Source: Enoplosus armatus (lineage: Eukaryota > Chordata > Actinopteri > Centrarchiformes > Enoplosidae). Taken from it: a stretch of DNA of 64,000 nt. The notes beneath the pieces were generated by a model, which saw only the letters and a list, made by a program, of their open reading frames with translations, did not search any database and was not told the DNA's origin. The position numbers and the translations under genes are program-made. Each line of letters starts with the position of its first letter. The stretch's first letter is position 1. The DNA is taken from contig NC_092183.1 of the NCBI RefSeq assembly GCF_043641665.1, positions 8,038,501 through 8,102,500 on the forward strand, given 5' to 3'. This document shows, one piece after another, positions 1 through 11,972 of this stretch.

Positions 1-1161
1 GCGACACGCAGAAATTAGCGTTTGGGTGGTTTGACACGAGGCCTGGGGACACGTAAAAATATAAAGACGGGAAATGTATCGGAGGGAAGTGGCTGCAACT
101 CATAAAGGGTATAAAGGTTGGGAGAGAAAGTTATACATGACAGGTGGAGAAACAAAAAAGCAAAGGCTGAGAAGATGTAAAGTATAGGAAAATACTTATT
201 TTGACAAAGGTCTTTCTGCGCCTCAGCATGATACCATAAAACACATTCACTCAAGTCTGATACAGTGATGCCAGCTGGCTCTGATGTTGCCCCACAGCAA
301 GAGGAGACAGACACAGAGGGAGAGGGTGAGGGGAAACAATCTTGTAAAACAGACTGCGACCTTCAACATTTCATCCTGGTAACTAAGTAGATTTTTTTAT
401 TTACATTTTATAGCTTGTCTCAACATACCCATGATGAAATATACTGAATCATACATAGAAATAAAAACATGATCACAGAAGTTTCTTTTCGTCATCGATA
501 ATCTATTGGATTATTTTGCTATTCTTTTGATTAATCGTTTGTCTGTAATGTCAGAAAATTATTAAAAAAAAACAAAAAAAACGTCCAGAGCCAAAGGCGA
601 TAATCTCTAAATTGCATGTTGTGTCCAAACAATGGCTGAATATAAAGCAGAAAACTTTTGAGAAGCTAGAACAAGACAATATTTGGCATTTTTGCCTGAT
701 AAATGCCTTGAGCAGTTAATCAGAAATTGTTGTTGATTCATTTCCTGTCAATCCACTAATCATCTAGTCATCTAACTCGTGGTTTCAGCTCTATTTATAA
801 ACATATAGCTTGGTTGGTCTGCTATTTTGCACACTGTATTAATGCAGTGATTCACATATTTCATATTAAAACCCTCTATGACTGATATGTTTGGTTGCTT
901 ACGATCTTTTAGTTTCATCTTATCTTTTCCCTACCTTCATTTTTTCACAGACTTGCAATACCTCAAAGCCCCACAGGAGGGCAGTCAATGTCTATCAATA
1001 CTGCAGCCTTATTCAAGCCGCAGTATCGAGCCTCATAAACCACTAGAACGAAAAAATGGCAGATCCTTGCAATATAAAAGAGAAGAGTTAAGACTGGATG
1101 GTTGAGTTTTACCAGGTCTCTTAAATCCCACAAAGCACACAGATTAGGAAGGATGTTATAC
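1..1161 (-). other. ARHGEF28-like intron, no exon recognised
   Basis: Past the donor at 1161 (GTATAACATCC on the minus strand) I see AT-rich intronic sequence. The 99-codon open frame at 15-314 has no resemblance to ARHGEF28 and no convincing splice borders. Confidence 0.6.
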
Positions 1162-4100
1162 CGTTCTCCGTAGGATCATCCACCAGTTCTTCTTTCTCTA
1201 AGATGGTCTCCACGCGTTCCCTCCGTAGTGCTTTGATCTGTGGGAGAAAAGTAAGGGGATGCGGTAAACTAAAATATATAAACCAAATATATATGGACTT
1301 ATTTTGACTCCATGCTTACTTTACTAAATCTTACAATTTCTACACAATTTCCAACTGGTTTTATTTTGATGGTACTGTCAGGTACCTTCGTGTGCAGGGT
1401 GCTAAAGAAAGGCCCAGTTTGACAACAAAAATCCCAGGTTTATTTGCATATCTGATCCTAATTTACAGTGTTCTGTTTTAATCTTGTGTTTACGTATCTT
1501 TACCAGCACCAGACAACACTGATAACTCAAACTCACCTCTCTGAGGAAGTCCTTGTCTCTGAGCCGGTCTCTGAGAAGCAGGATGTCAGCGTGCCGGCTC
1601 TCCTCTGAGCTCCACCTCAGGTTTTGTCGGACGGTCAGAGTCAGGTTCCCCATATCATGACAGAACCTCAGCAAGCGGGACCGGTCTGCCCACACCTGGG
1701 ACAGACCTGCTGGAGGCGTGGCTAGAGGGTTGGGTGGGCTGCAGCACAACAGGTGGGTTACTTTAATCACAAAAGAAAAACGTTTATTCTTAGAGAATAC
1801 TGTTTTTATCATTAAAATGTGGATAGAAACCATTAGAATATATAAACAAATCTCTAGAAAAACATTGTCACTGAGTGCAGATGATGATCCTTCTAGTTTT
1901 TCAGGCTGAGGGCTGACACGGCTATAAAGCTGTGCAAAAGATTTATGGATCCAGATTGAGCCCGACTGATTGAGCACAAAACATTCCTGAGTTTGACAGG
2001 TAATACTAACAGGTGTTTAGCATTTTATCTGTTCAGAAAATGTACGTTAACAAGTAGATTTACAGTATTTTAGAAATCTAAAGAATGCAAATTATCTGGG
2101 GTAACAGCTGGGGGGCGCGGTGGTGCATAGGTTAGCACTGTCGCCTTTCAGGGCCTTCCTGTGTGGAGTTTGCATGTTCTCCCTGCCTGTGTGGGTTTTC
2201 GCTCTGCTCCAGTTTCCTCCCTCCAGCCCCCCGCAAAACTCCAAAAAGCATAAGCTAAAGGATGGATGGGGTAATAGCTAGTGTAAAACTGGGTTGTTTC
2301 CCTTACTGTTGTGTGTGGGAAAGCTCTGCACTGAACGCATAATGTTACAGCAAAACAGTGATTCATTTGTCAGTGTCCCTCCCTGAAGGGCCCTGTTGGA
2401 GCTAGTAATCTTACTGTGTGAGCAGCTCCAGGAGCTCGGTGCTGCCTGCTGTCTGTGCCAGCTGCAGCGGTGTGACTCCCTCTTCGTTTGGCAGACTGAC
2501 AGCCATCAGACCCCCTGGCTGACAAAGCAGCAGCTCCGCCAGCCGATACAGACCCCATCGCACGGCCAGGTGGAGGGGAGACTCCCTGAGACTGTGCTCT
2601 GGAGATGAGGGAAATATAATAACGTAAAAAATATGACTGCAGAGATAAAAGTACGCAGTGGGATCTAAGACAACTGCTGAATGGAAGAGGGAGGTGAGAT
2701 TAACAGTGAGATGAGAAAAAAAATGAGTGGCGCGACAAAAATAAGAGGAAACTAACATGTCAAGAATCTCATCTTGATAACAACCTCACCATGATAATTA
2801 ACCTAAATGTCAATGATTGATTTCTTCTCCTGCACAGCACTGGATCCCTCTGTTCCATTGACCCACTTTAAGGCAATAAAAGCTTTTCAACAAAGTGGTG
2901 ACAGCTTCTTATTTCTGTGCCTGCCACTCAATGCAGTTCAACGAGATCTGGATCCAGGTAATTGGCCTGCACCAAATCAGCTACAGGCAAGCAACTGGTA
3001 AGCTCTGAAATTAATAAATAAATTCACTATAATCTTAAAATACTTTCATCTCTGAACATTTCTTTAGGCTTAACGTATAACTATTCAAAAGGGAAAAAAG
3101 ACAGGAAAGTCAGCACATTTCAGCCTGGTCAAGGGGAAAACTGTTAGATCATCCTCAAAGTAACTCCCACTGGATGGACAAGCACCTTACAGTGCTGTAC
3201 AATACTGTACAGCACAATAATGTATTTTAGTGAAATCACTGCTTCTTCACTGTAAATGCAGTTTTGTTGTGTTTGGGATAAGTCATCATGATTATTGTGA
3301 CCTTCACGCATAATACTGCAGAGTTTGTGACTGATTTGCCAGCAATTCAGACTTTGAATACAATAAGTAACAATTATAAAGGCTACTTCAGGAGTGAATC
3401 ACATTAACTTGAACAACAATAAGCAGTTTTCATAAAGGTCTGACAGTCACCACTTTTGTAAATGAGTTTTCAAGGCAACATGAAGCAACTTACAAAGGTA
3501 CAAAGAGGCCAGACAGATGCTGTCTGAATTGTCTGAGCATCAGTCACTAACACTGCAGAAATGTGGCAAGAGGAAAAGAATCAAATCTACTGGTGAATCA
3601 CCCTGAAAATACACCAACAAAGAGAAACACTAGTCAAACGGTCTACACTGAAAACACTGACTGAAGGACTTTTAATAAGAAATCCTCATCACAATTGATA
3701 TTTCCTGCAAAGGGCTATTTAACTGCAAAGGATGCAATTTTACATGATGGGACTCTGAAAGTTATTTTATTAAATTTATATATATATATAATATTACATG
3801 ATTGTATTTCTGCCCTGTTTGCCTTTGTATTACAGCGGGCAGTGAAGGATCACAGGTGATAAAAGCCCTTTTTACCCACATACTGCAGGGCAACCCATGT
3901 TTCAAAACTGGTGCACAAAATACTTTAATTTACTTTTAAAAGAGATTAATTGTGTTTTCTATTCAAATTGAGGTTAATTAATAGTAAACAGACAGGCAGG
4001 AACTGGTCAAACTAAATCCAGATTTACATTACAGATCTAAAAGGCTCCACTTCTTGGTTCGTAAAAATTCTGTTTTTCTATTTGTTCAAGATTATTCTGC

Positions 4101-6024
4101 ATCCAAAACCCATCAGGGTGCAGGCCTTGTTGAGAAGACATTTCACAAGATAACACTTTTGCCAGCTGTATGTCAACATTTGAATGCTCAATTTTTCAGA
4201 GCTGCACTCAGTCCAGAGAAGAGAATAATTCCAGGATCCAATGTGGTTAAAAAGTTCGAGTGCCTTTGAAATGCAGAATGCACTATAAGCAAATGATACC
4301 ACCAAAGGAAAGTTAGGGATTCGCATTCAGCATCGGCAATAGAGTGATGTCATGGGCAGTGTTATCAAATTAACTGTAGACATTTAGAGGGAGACGCTGC
4401 GATGAAACAGACTGCCATAACTATATTAACGCTAAATCTAGTTTGTCATTTATGTAGGTGGCCCTACACAAACACTCAGATCATACAAACAGATGGTGGC
4501 ATCTAGTAAACATGGTGGTCAGCACAGACACACATACACATAAACACACTTGCCCTCAGATTTATTGAGCTCTGCCTAGGGCTACTTCCAGATGGAAAGG
4601 CTCTATTAACCACATTACATGCTGCTTAATTGGCTTTGATGAATTCACCAGAAGCACACATGTGACCATGTTCACTTCCGATTTCAGCCCAGTGAGCATG
4701 GAAAACGGGAATGATGGCAGAAGAAGGCGGGTGAAGGGGAGCAGAGTTAAAGAGTTCATCTTCCTTGGACAGCACCGGCTCCAAGTTTCCAGCACGATGC
4801 TGAGAAATGAGGTTATGACAAAACCTGTCGAAAAACCTGCATCTCTGCTCGCTAACTGCCTTCACTTTTTGTAAATGATAAAATAGAGACCAAACTGTGT
4901 CTTTAACCAACTACTCTCAATCAAAATATTCCTTAACCTTCCTCATCTGTCAATTTGCACTGCAAAGTTTAATTTATTTACGTATTATCCATCTAATTTG
5001 TACTGTTTAAAATACAATGTGCTTTTGATCAACATATCTGTGCAGGAATGCCCGTCCAGCAAGATAAGATAATCCTTGCTCTCACCGTCTCCACTGTGGC
5101 TCCCCAGTACATTCCAGTTTTGGGGGATATCCAGGTTGGCCATGGCCAGGGCCACGCGGCGATCCATAGCCCAGCGAGAGCTCTCCTGGCCCAGGTTGAA
5201 GAGGCTGCTCAGCTCCTTGTGATCCATGGAGCTCAGACAATGTCCGTGGATTACCAAGTGCTCTGCCAGGTCCTGAGAAAGAAGCAGTCGTGAATAAGAT
5301 ACAATCTCTGACAACTGGTGCAATAACATGGGTGCAATGTATAGTATCATATTTGTGTATCTTCCCTACCTGAGCATCATCTTGGACATACTCCAACGAA
5401 GCTCCGCCCACCCAGGTGAGGGGTGTGGTTTCAGAGCACAGGTAGGCCTGGACAGACACCACCTCAGCCAGGTTATGTCCTAAAGAGGGACACAACAAGC
5501 CAGACTTTACTGCAGACAGATTTATATCTCTTTACATGAATAAGAGCTGTTACAGTATGAGACCTGTGTAGACTTTTCTCTCTCTGATTTTCTTCCTAAT
5601 TTATATTGATATGATAAGGCACTGCTTGCAACAAGTTTCAAGTCTGTTTCAAACTGTAATAAAGTCATCTGAAATTGATGGGTGTAAAGAAATCTATCTA
5701 AAAATATTCATAGTCTGTGATAAATGAATGAAAATAATTCAAATTATACACAAATACAAAACCACCGGTATTTCAGCACATAGCCTAAGTGCCATAAGAA
5801 ATGCCTGAAAATGTCTCAGATTTTCATTTTGTATGCCAATAAAGTTCTTTTTGTGATGGAGCAGGTTTTGTAGAGCTATGATAGAGAGTGCACAAGCCTG
5901 CAGGACTGCCTGTGTCAACCTACACAGAGGCTCAGTAATGTTGACATATTGTTTATGGAACTGTTTCCCTCCTGAGAGGAAGCTGATAAGATTCTGTGCC
6001 CTTCCAGACCTCTAGTCACAGACT

Positions 6025-6077
<53 letters not shown>

Positions 6078-9000
6078 GATTCAAATAGTGATATACTGTT
6101 CCTGAGTATATCACAGACAGGAGTGGAAACCCTGGGATTGTCCGGATGTGTGTCTGAAGGTGGATTTCTAAATGACTTTTCCCTTTTTGATGAGACATAG
6201 CAAGTTACCCCAAAAGACATGAAAACATACATACACAGTAATAAAATACACATCACACAGACATGCACATGCACATACCAGGCACTATAAAGCAGAGCAT
6301 GACATCACTCTGAGCCCTGGTGACATGGACCAGTGTGGATCCTTCCAATACAACGTAGACCTCTGAATCCTCTGGCAATGAGTCTAAACCCTCCAGCAAT
6401 GCAAATACCTTCGCCTGGCCCTGAGATAAAGAAAGGTGAGAGAGGATGACAGGGAAGATGGAGAAGAAAGATGCTAGAGAGCAAAAAATATTTATATTCC
6501 TAAAGATACAGGATTATTTTAGAGTAAAACTCTATTCTGATGCGGCGTTCTACATTTCTGTAAAGTACACCAAATCCCCTGACAGCATTCCTCTTGAGGG
6601 TACAATAAAACATACCCCCTTCAATAAAAACAGGAATGTCTTAGTGTCTACTGCAAAGACCTGCCCTGATCCCAACAGGCCAGAACACTTTAGACTTCTG
6701 ATCTGAGGCAGCAGAAGGTGAAATAGGGCAGAGGAGTCACACTGACATGTAGACTGATTGGTAGCCTTTTAAAAACCATGTGCAGGTCAGATGTGGATGT
6801 GTTGTCAGCCTCACTAGACTGTAAATCCTCACTTAAGAGGGCAAGGCTGAGCTGTTCTGGGTCATTAATTTATCTAGGGCTGGGTATCGTTTGAAATTTT
6901 AACACTAGAGCCGATACAGTACCTGAGTTTTGAAACCCAAAAAGTACCAAAATACTTAAATACTTAAATACAAATACAAGACAACAAACTCAAATGTAGC
7001 CGCACAATTAATACGCCTAAATAAAATGATCTACAACTGAGAATTTCAATCTGGAACTATCGAAAACAAAGAAAATCCCCGCTTTTGGTATTGACATTTC
7101 CAATAGTCGGGGCGACAGGCATATTTCAAAAAGTATTGAGGTTAGACACCCAGCCATAGATATATCATGCAAAAAGGTTTTATATAGAGAGCCACTGAGC
7201 TACTAAAAACTACAGAACTAGCACATAGGTATATCTGTATGGTATTAGTTACCAAAATACTATACAGCACACCTCTACACTAGCTTAGTAACAAACTTTT
7301 AAATACAACAAAAACACAAAGTACAGAAAAAGACAAGTCGACAGCAGGCCAGGGTTGACTTCTCCTTGCACTTCTGTGTCAAGCCAACAATGCAGCAGAA
7401 GAGGTGAAAGGACATTTGAAGAAAATCCACCTTAAAATATTCAAAGCAGTATCAATTGTTTTTTTCCCACTTGGGGACAGCGGGACAAGTTGTAAATACA
7501 ACACTGATATATTGTCTCCTCTCTCCTAAAGTAGAGTTGCAGAGTCTGAAAATAATCATCTATGAGTTTGTCACTATGAGCGACCCCCTTCACACTACAC
7601 AAAATCATTGTTAATAGAAAAAGATTGATTTGTGCAGATATAACATTTCTAGGCCCATGCTGTTGTTTGGTTGTGGACTTTTTTACTGGGTATAAATGGC
7701 TGCAGTGTGTAGAGACCTAATGCAACTGTAACTGAGTTTGATGGCAGATCTTTTACAATTTAAATATCAAGACTAAACATCCACTTTTAGTTTCAGTCCC
7801 TCAGGATAAAAAAACAGCTTCCAGGGACATGAGCCTGCTTTTTAGAACCGCCAATATCCAACAGTCGCAGGGGAAGAAATCTATTGTGGAAGATATCAAT
7901 GTGTCCACCTACAGTGTCCTCAATAGACCAGACAGCAATGCAGCCACAAGACACACTGTGTGGGTTATTCTGGGAAACACATCAAACAACTGACTGAGGC
8001 TGTGGAGGAGACAGGTTGAAGGAAAGAAGGTGCAGCAAAAATACAAATTATAAGGCTTAACTTGAAATGCAATGAACACCACAGATTAGTGTTGGATGGT
8101 ATAAGAGTGAGTGTTTTTTAAGTAGTCTCTCTCTTTTTCTCATGAGAGTCTATCTATTAGCCTTGCATCACCTCAACAGCTGACCTGATTTCTCACGCTA
8201 TAAAACTGAGAGGCTTTTCTCTTTACTTCCCTCGCTGTGTCAGATGGAGACACTGAGTAATCCTGCCTCCATGTCTCTCCGTCTCACCTAATCCCACCTT
8301 CAGGTTCACGCATCCATTTCTTTATCCCTAGTCGTCTGATCTTTGACAGAGAGAACATCAGGTTAACCACAAATTTTATTTTGTCTACACAGCTTCTCCT
8401 GTGCCCTCATCAAGACTCCTCACCTCTGTGTGGTTGACCAGATGTTGACCACTAATGAAGCTGTGGCCACTAGATGAAACACTGGACATAACAGTGAGGA
8501 CAACCAGAGGCAGATGAAGAATGGACAGGAACTGACTTTGCACATGTATACAGAGGATGAAGCCTACTGACTTTGGTGATGTCCTGACTTTCCCTCTAGC
8601 AAGGCTGACATTTTTGGTTTTTAGTGTCTCGACAGCTATTTGATGGATGGCCATGCATTTTGGCATAGATATCCACGATGCACGGAGGATGAATCCTAAT
8701 GACTTTGGTGTTTCTCTGCCTTTTCGTTTAGCGCCACCATCAGGTCAAAGTATCAGATTATCTAGTAAAATATTTCAGTATCTTCTGGATAGATTGGCAC
8801 AACATTGTAAAGACATTCATGGCTCCCAGATAATGTATCCTAATGACTTTGGTGAATCCCTGAATTTTCCTCTAGCGCCAGCAAGAGGTTAACATGTGGT
8901 TTTGAGAGAAATATCCCAACACCTATATGATGGATTGCCATGAGAGTTGATACAGAAATTCATGTCCCCTTCAGGATGAATCATAATAACTGGTGATCCT

Positions 9001-10239
9001 TTTGGTGAACTTTTCTTCAAGCGCCACCAGCAGGTCAACATTTATTTTAATGTGTCCAATACTTGCCTGCAAAACTAATGACATTCTCATTAACCTCAGC
9101 TGTACTCTATGTATTAGAGCGTTAGCAAACGTTAGCATGATAACAGGCTAAGAAGATGAACATGGTTCGGATTACTGGCTAAACATCAGCATGTTGCCAT
9201 TGTCATTGTGAGCATCTTATCTTGGTGTCAGCATTTTGCTCCAAGTCTCAAAGAGTGAAATTGGGTTGTTGCACAAACGTATTCATTCATTCATTTGTGG
9301 ACCTCTGTAGAAAGCAAGCACAGTATCTGAAGAGGACGTGTTTCATTACATGAGATGGGCAAGATGGTGCGTGCACATTAAAGTTTGGTAACCTTTAAGT
9401 AACCTTGAGTAAAAGGAAAACAGCATTAAAAACACGTCAAATTGAAAAGGATTCAATTGACTGAGTACAGTGTGAGAAATGTATCCCCCCTTTGATCTTC
9501 AGAGAAGCATTGGTTCTCATTAATGTTTGCGTACATTGTTAAGATCCCCAAAGTGAAACCAATGAAAAAATATTTGACCGCAGTCCTGCCCTGTTTAACT
9601 ACAGCTTAACCTCACAGACAACAGATGCATTCAAAGGTTTAACACGACCAGAGACATCACAAATCAATCTGATAGCAAATACAAGTTCCTTTCCAACTCT
9701 GAGTGAGTAAAATACAAATAAAAAAACATCACTGTGAATGAATCAGAGTTACTGATTTGCTAGTTATATACACAAACGGCAGGCTGCTATTGTCCCCTTG
9801 TGCTGATGTATAAGGTTGTTTTTTTTCCTAAGAAACTATGATTCAGTGTTCAAACAATCCAACAGAAACCCAGAAATGTTTAATTCAAAGACCAATAAAG
9901 TCTCCGTTTGATCAAAGTCATAAACAGTACACACAGTTACTTTAGTGAACTTGATGAAATTACATGTACAGTATTGGTGCATAAACAGAAAACAGTTTTA
10001 TCATTTGAATGCATTTTCATTAAACATATTGTGGCCATGAGCACAAAACCTCTGCCAAAGACTTGCAGTTTTTATAAATGAGGCTGCTGATCTCTCACTG
10101 CATTCCAAACTCAATTTGCAGAGATTTTCCAGAGGGAAAACTAACTCCTGAGATTAATTGGAGAAGCTGGTCTCAGACTTGACTGCACAGTGGAGCACAT
10201 ACTCACATAGAGAGGCACTTTCCTCCTGCTCAGCTCCAT
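1162..10239 (-). CDS. arhgef28: ARHGEF28-like Rho guanine nucleotide exchange factor, N-terminal exons (partial)
   Basis: Seven coding exons read on the minus strand: 10207-10239, 6279-6420, 5370-5479, 5086-5272, 2415-2598, 1537-1738 and 1162-1237. All have GT/AG borders and compatible phases, giving about 311 codons. The first exon encodes only MELSRRKVPLY and joins GQAKVFALLEG, matching the start of vertebrate ARHGEF28 (p190RhoGEF/RGNEF). The exon at 2415-2598 holds the ankyrin-like block (ESPLHLAVRWGLYRLAELLL, then LPNEEGVTPLQLA). The DH, PH and C1 domains expected later are missing because the gene runs off base 1. The family activates RhoA and, in ARHGEF28, binds neurofilament mRNA. The paralogue AKAP13 has the same N-terminal layout, but the LPNEEG wording and the UTP15 neighbour favour ARHGEF28. 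The exon at 1162-1237 is the least certain, since no family landmark falls in it. Confidence 0.85.
2110..2253 (+). repeat. tRNA-derived SINE-type repeat, internally deleted
   Basis: Begins with the teleost repeat wording gcgcggtggtgcataggtta and continues gcactgtcgcc, then jumps to cctgtgtggagtttgcatgt. The intact teleost element carries a polymerase III B-box (GGTTCGANTCC) between these parts, from general knowledge. It is absent here, so this copy should be transcriptionally dead. It sits in an ARHGEF28-like intron. Confidence 0.6.
2599..5085 (-). other. ARHGEF28-like intron (2.5 kb)
   Basis: No exon, RNA gene or clear mobile element recognised. Mostly AT-rich with a short TA run near 3780. 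Open frames here lack family resemblance. Confidence 0.6.
6024..6075. repeat. (TG)n microsatellite
   Basis: Near-perfect TG/CA dinucleotide run of about 52 bases in an ARHGEF28-like intron. It creates a spurious minus-strand open frame rich in His-Thr. Confidence 0.95.
8556..9045. repeat. Degenerate tandem array, about four units
   Basis: The phrase gatgaatcctaatgactttg and variants recur near 8557, 8687, 8836 and 8974. Each is followed 20-40 bases later by ctctagcgccaccatcaggt or a close variant. Unit spacing is about 130-150 bases. Units have diverged, so the array is old. It lies in the 3.8-kb first intron of the ARHGEF28-like gene. Confidence 0.7.
9080..9240. repeat. Dispersed teleost repeat rich in GTTAGCAT
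   Basis: Contains cagctgtactctatgtatta, gttagcaaacgttagcatga and catcagcatgttgccattgt, a sequence style I know as highly repeated in percomorph genomes. It abuts the tandem array at 8556-9045 and may be part of the same composite repeat. Confidence 0.5.
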
Positions 10240-10551
10240 CTGCACAGCAACTGCAGGCAGAGGTGGACATTAAACAGACGTTTGAGAGACAAAAGTCACA
10301 TTAGCCATGTGACACCGCATTATGTCTTTGGTTATTTTGGTTATTCTTCCTGCTCCTCTGATCCTGAAGAGATTATCAAGCCTCATCTTATCTGTGCCAG
10401 CAGGCAGAGTGTCTCTGTTCATTGATCTCAAATATGTGAATAATGATTTTAATGATACTTTCTACCTTCTACTGTGTAGAGACTGTACCAGAAAACCAAA
10501 TATACCCCAACCTGAAATGCAGGCAGTGTGTAGTCAACTGCTACATGTGTA

Positions 10552-10554
<3 letters not shown>

Positions 10555-10599
<45 letters not shown>
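10555..10599. repeat. (GT)n microsatellite
   Basis: GT run of about 45 bases just upstream of the first coding exon of the ARHGEF28-like gene (minus-strand sense). Confidence 0.95.
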
Positions 10600-10601
<2 letters not shown>

Positions 10602-11124
10602 TAAGTAGGAAAATGATTGCGTTTCAGCGCTGCAGGGTTCAGATCTGTTCTTTATCAGTGGTCACTTTCAAAACCGGACACAACAGCTTAATATAACCAT
10701 TTTTCAAGAAATGGTTTTCTGTGCAATCACTTTATCTTTTGCATTTACATTTGTATATTTATAATTATATGATACAGCAAATATTACAGTGAGCAAAGGC
10801 AAAGCATGAACAAACCGAGAGGACTTTTGTAAGTGTGCTAGCTTTAAAACTGCTCATATTAATGTCATTACATCAGACATCTATTATTAAACACCAGAAA
10901 CACAAGTGTCTAGCTTCAGAAACATGTATGTGCTTTTTCTTAACGATGCAAATTAATTTAACTCAGTTTAATGTTGACCTATTTAGCTGCAAAATACATT
11001 AGAGGCTCTCTTCATGGGGCTATATTTTACCGTTCGTTAACAGGGTTGACACATTAGCAAACTGTCGATAATATCACAGGGAACAGACACGTTGTAAACA
11101 GGTCAACATTATTGATGTACCAAC

Positions 11125-11340
11125 CTTCACAGGAGCTCAAACTCCGGCAGAAGAAACCTGAAGGTGCGCCGTGAATGTAGCACCTAACTCGGACTCATCC
11201 TCCTCTCGCTGCTAACTGCTAATTCAAGTGTCGCTGTTTGAAGCTACAAGTTGCGAAATGGCGTTTGAGTCGCTGCGGCTGCTGTTTCCAGTCTGAGCTG
11301 CAGCCTCCACTGACACAGCATCCTCCTCCCTGTCACTGTT
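11125..11340 (-). promoter_or_regulatory. Probable 5' UTR exon and promoter of the ARHGEF28-like gene
   Basis: CpG-richer segment upstream of the ATG exon. On the minus strand a possible donor (AAG|GTTGGT) lies at 11124/11125. The ATG exon has its own acceptor (TGCCTGCAG) at 10250/10251, so a separate upstream non-coding exon is required. The transcription start cannot be fixed from sequence. Confidence 0.4.
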
Positions 11341-11537
11341 GATGCTTTCTGTCTTCCGTCTGGTCAAATGCAAATTCCTCCTCATACGTGAAAGTTAACC
11401 GTTTCTTTGAGGTTACAGCGACCTCCAATGGAAGGCGATAAAATAGTCCATGGGAGAGGGTAATAAAAACACACATGTCGACATTTAACACACAGTGAGT
11501 TCAACACAATTATAAGCCAGTTTCCATATTACAAAAA

Positions 11538-11543
11538 TTTATT
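11538..11543 (-). terminator. Candidate poly(A) signal of UTP15
   Basis: AATAAA on the minus strand, about 430 bases past the UTP15 stop codon. It is a canonical hexamer in the right orientation before the divergent ARHGEF28-like promoter. Confidence 0.4.
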
Positions 11544-11640
11544 TCTATTTGCTTATAAAACATGTGTGAATGCCAAATATTATGAAAACACAAAGCAGAC
11601 ATTCACAGAGAAATCATTCAAACACTCGAGCGCACGCACA

Positions 11641-11664
11641 TACACACACACACACACACACACA
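11641..11664. repeat. Short (AC)n microsatellite
   Basis: About 24 bases of AC repeat between the ARHGEF28-like promoter and the end of UTP15. Confidence 0.9.
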
Positions 11665-11972
11665 TTTACATTTGAAAGTTTAATTACAAGACTTCCAATA
11701 AAAGCAACAGCTTTACAGTCACACATTAAGATATTCTTCACACAGTAAATACGTGTTCTCGTTGTTGCCTTTTGTGTTTTCAGTCACGCTCAGTTAAAAC
11801 ACCAGAGTGAGACCATGGGTTCGTCAGTCTCTTAAAACCTGTACCAAAATGTTTGTTTGGTGAAGTCTGACATGCAGCCTGTCATGTCAGGATGTCTGAT
11901 GTCTCAAAAAGAGGTTTTAGAGTTGTAAAGGCACTCTAACCCAGTCTAAAGCAGTTTTCCCCCCTACAAGCC

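Noticed and set aside
1402..1977. 191-codon minus-strand open frame
   Set aside because: Only 1537-1738 is an ARHGEF28-like exon; the rest reads through introns.
5086..10239. AKAP13 as identity of the first gene
   Set aside because: AKAP13 shares the N-terminal layout, but MELS...PLYGQ, LPNEEGVTPLQLA and the UTP15 neighbour fit ARHGEF28 better.
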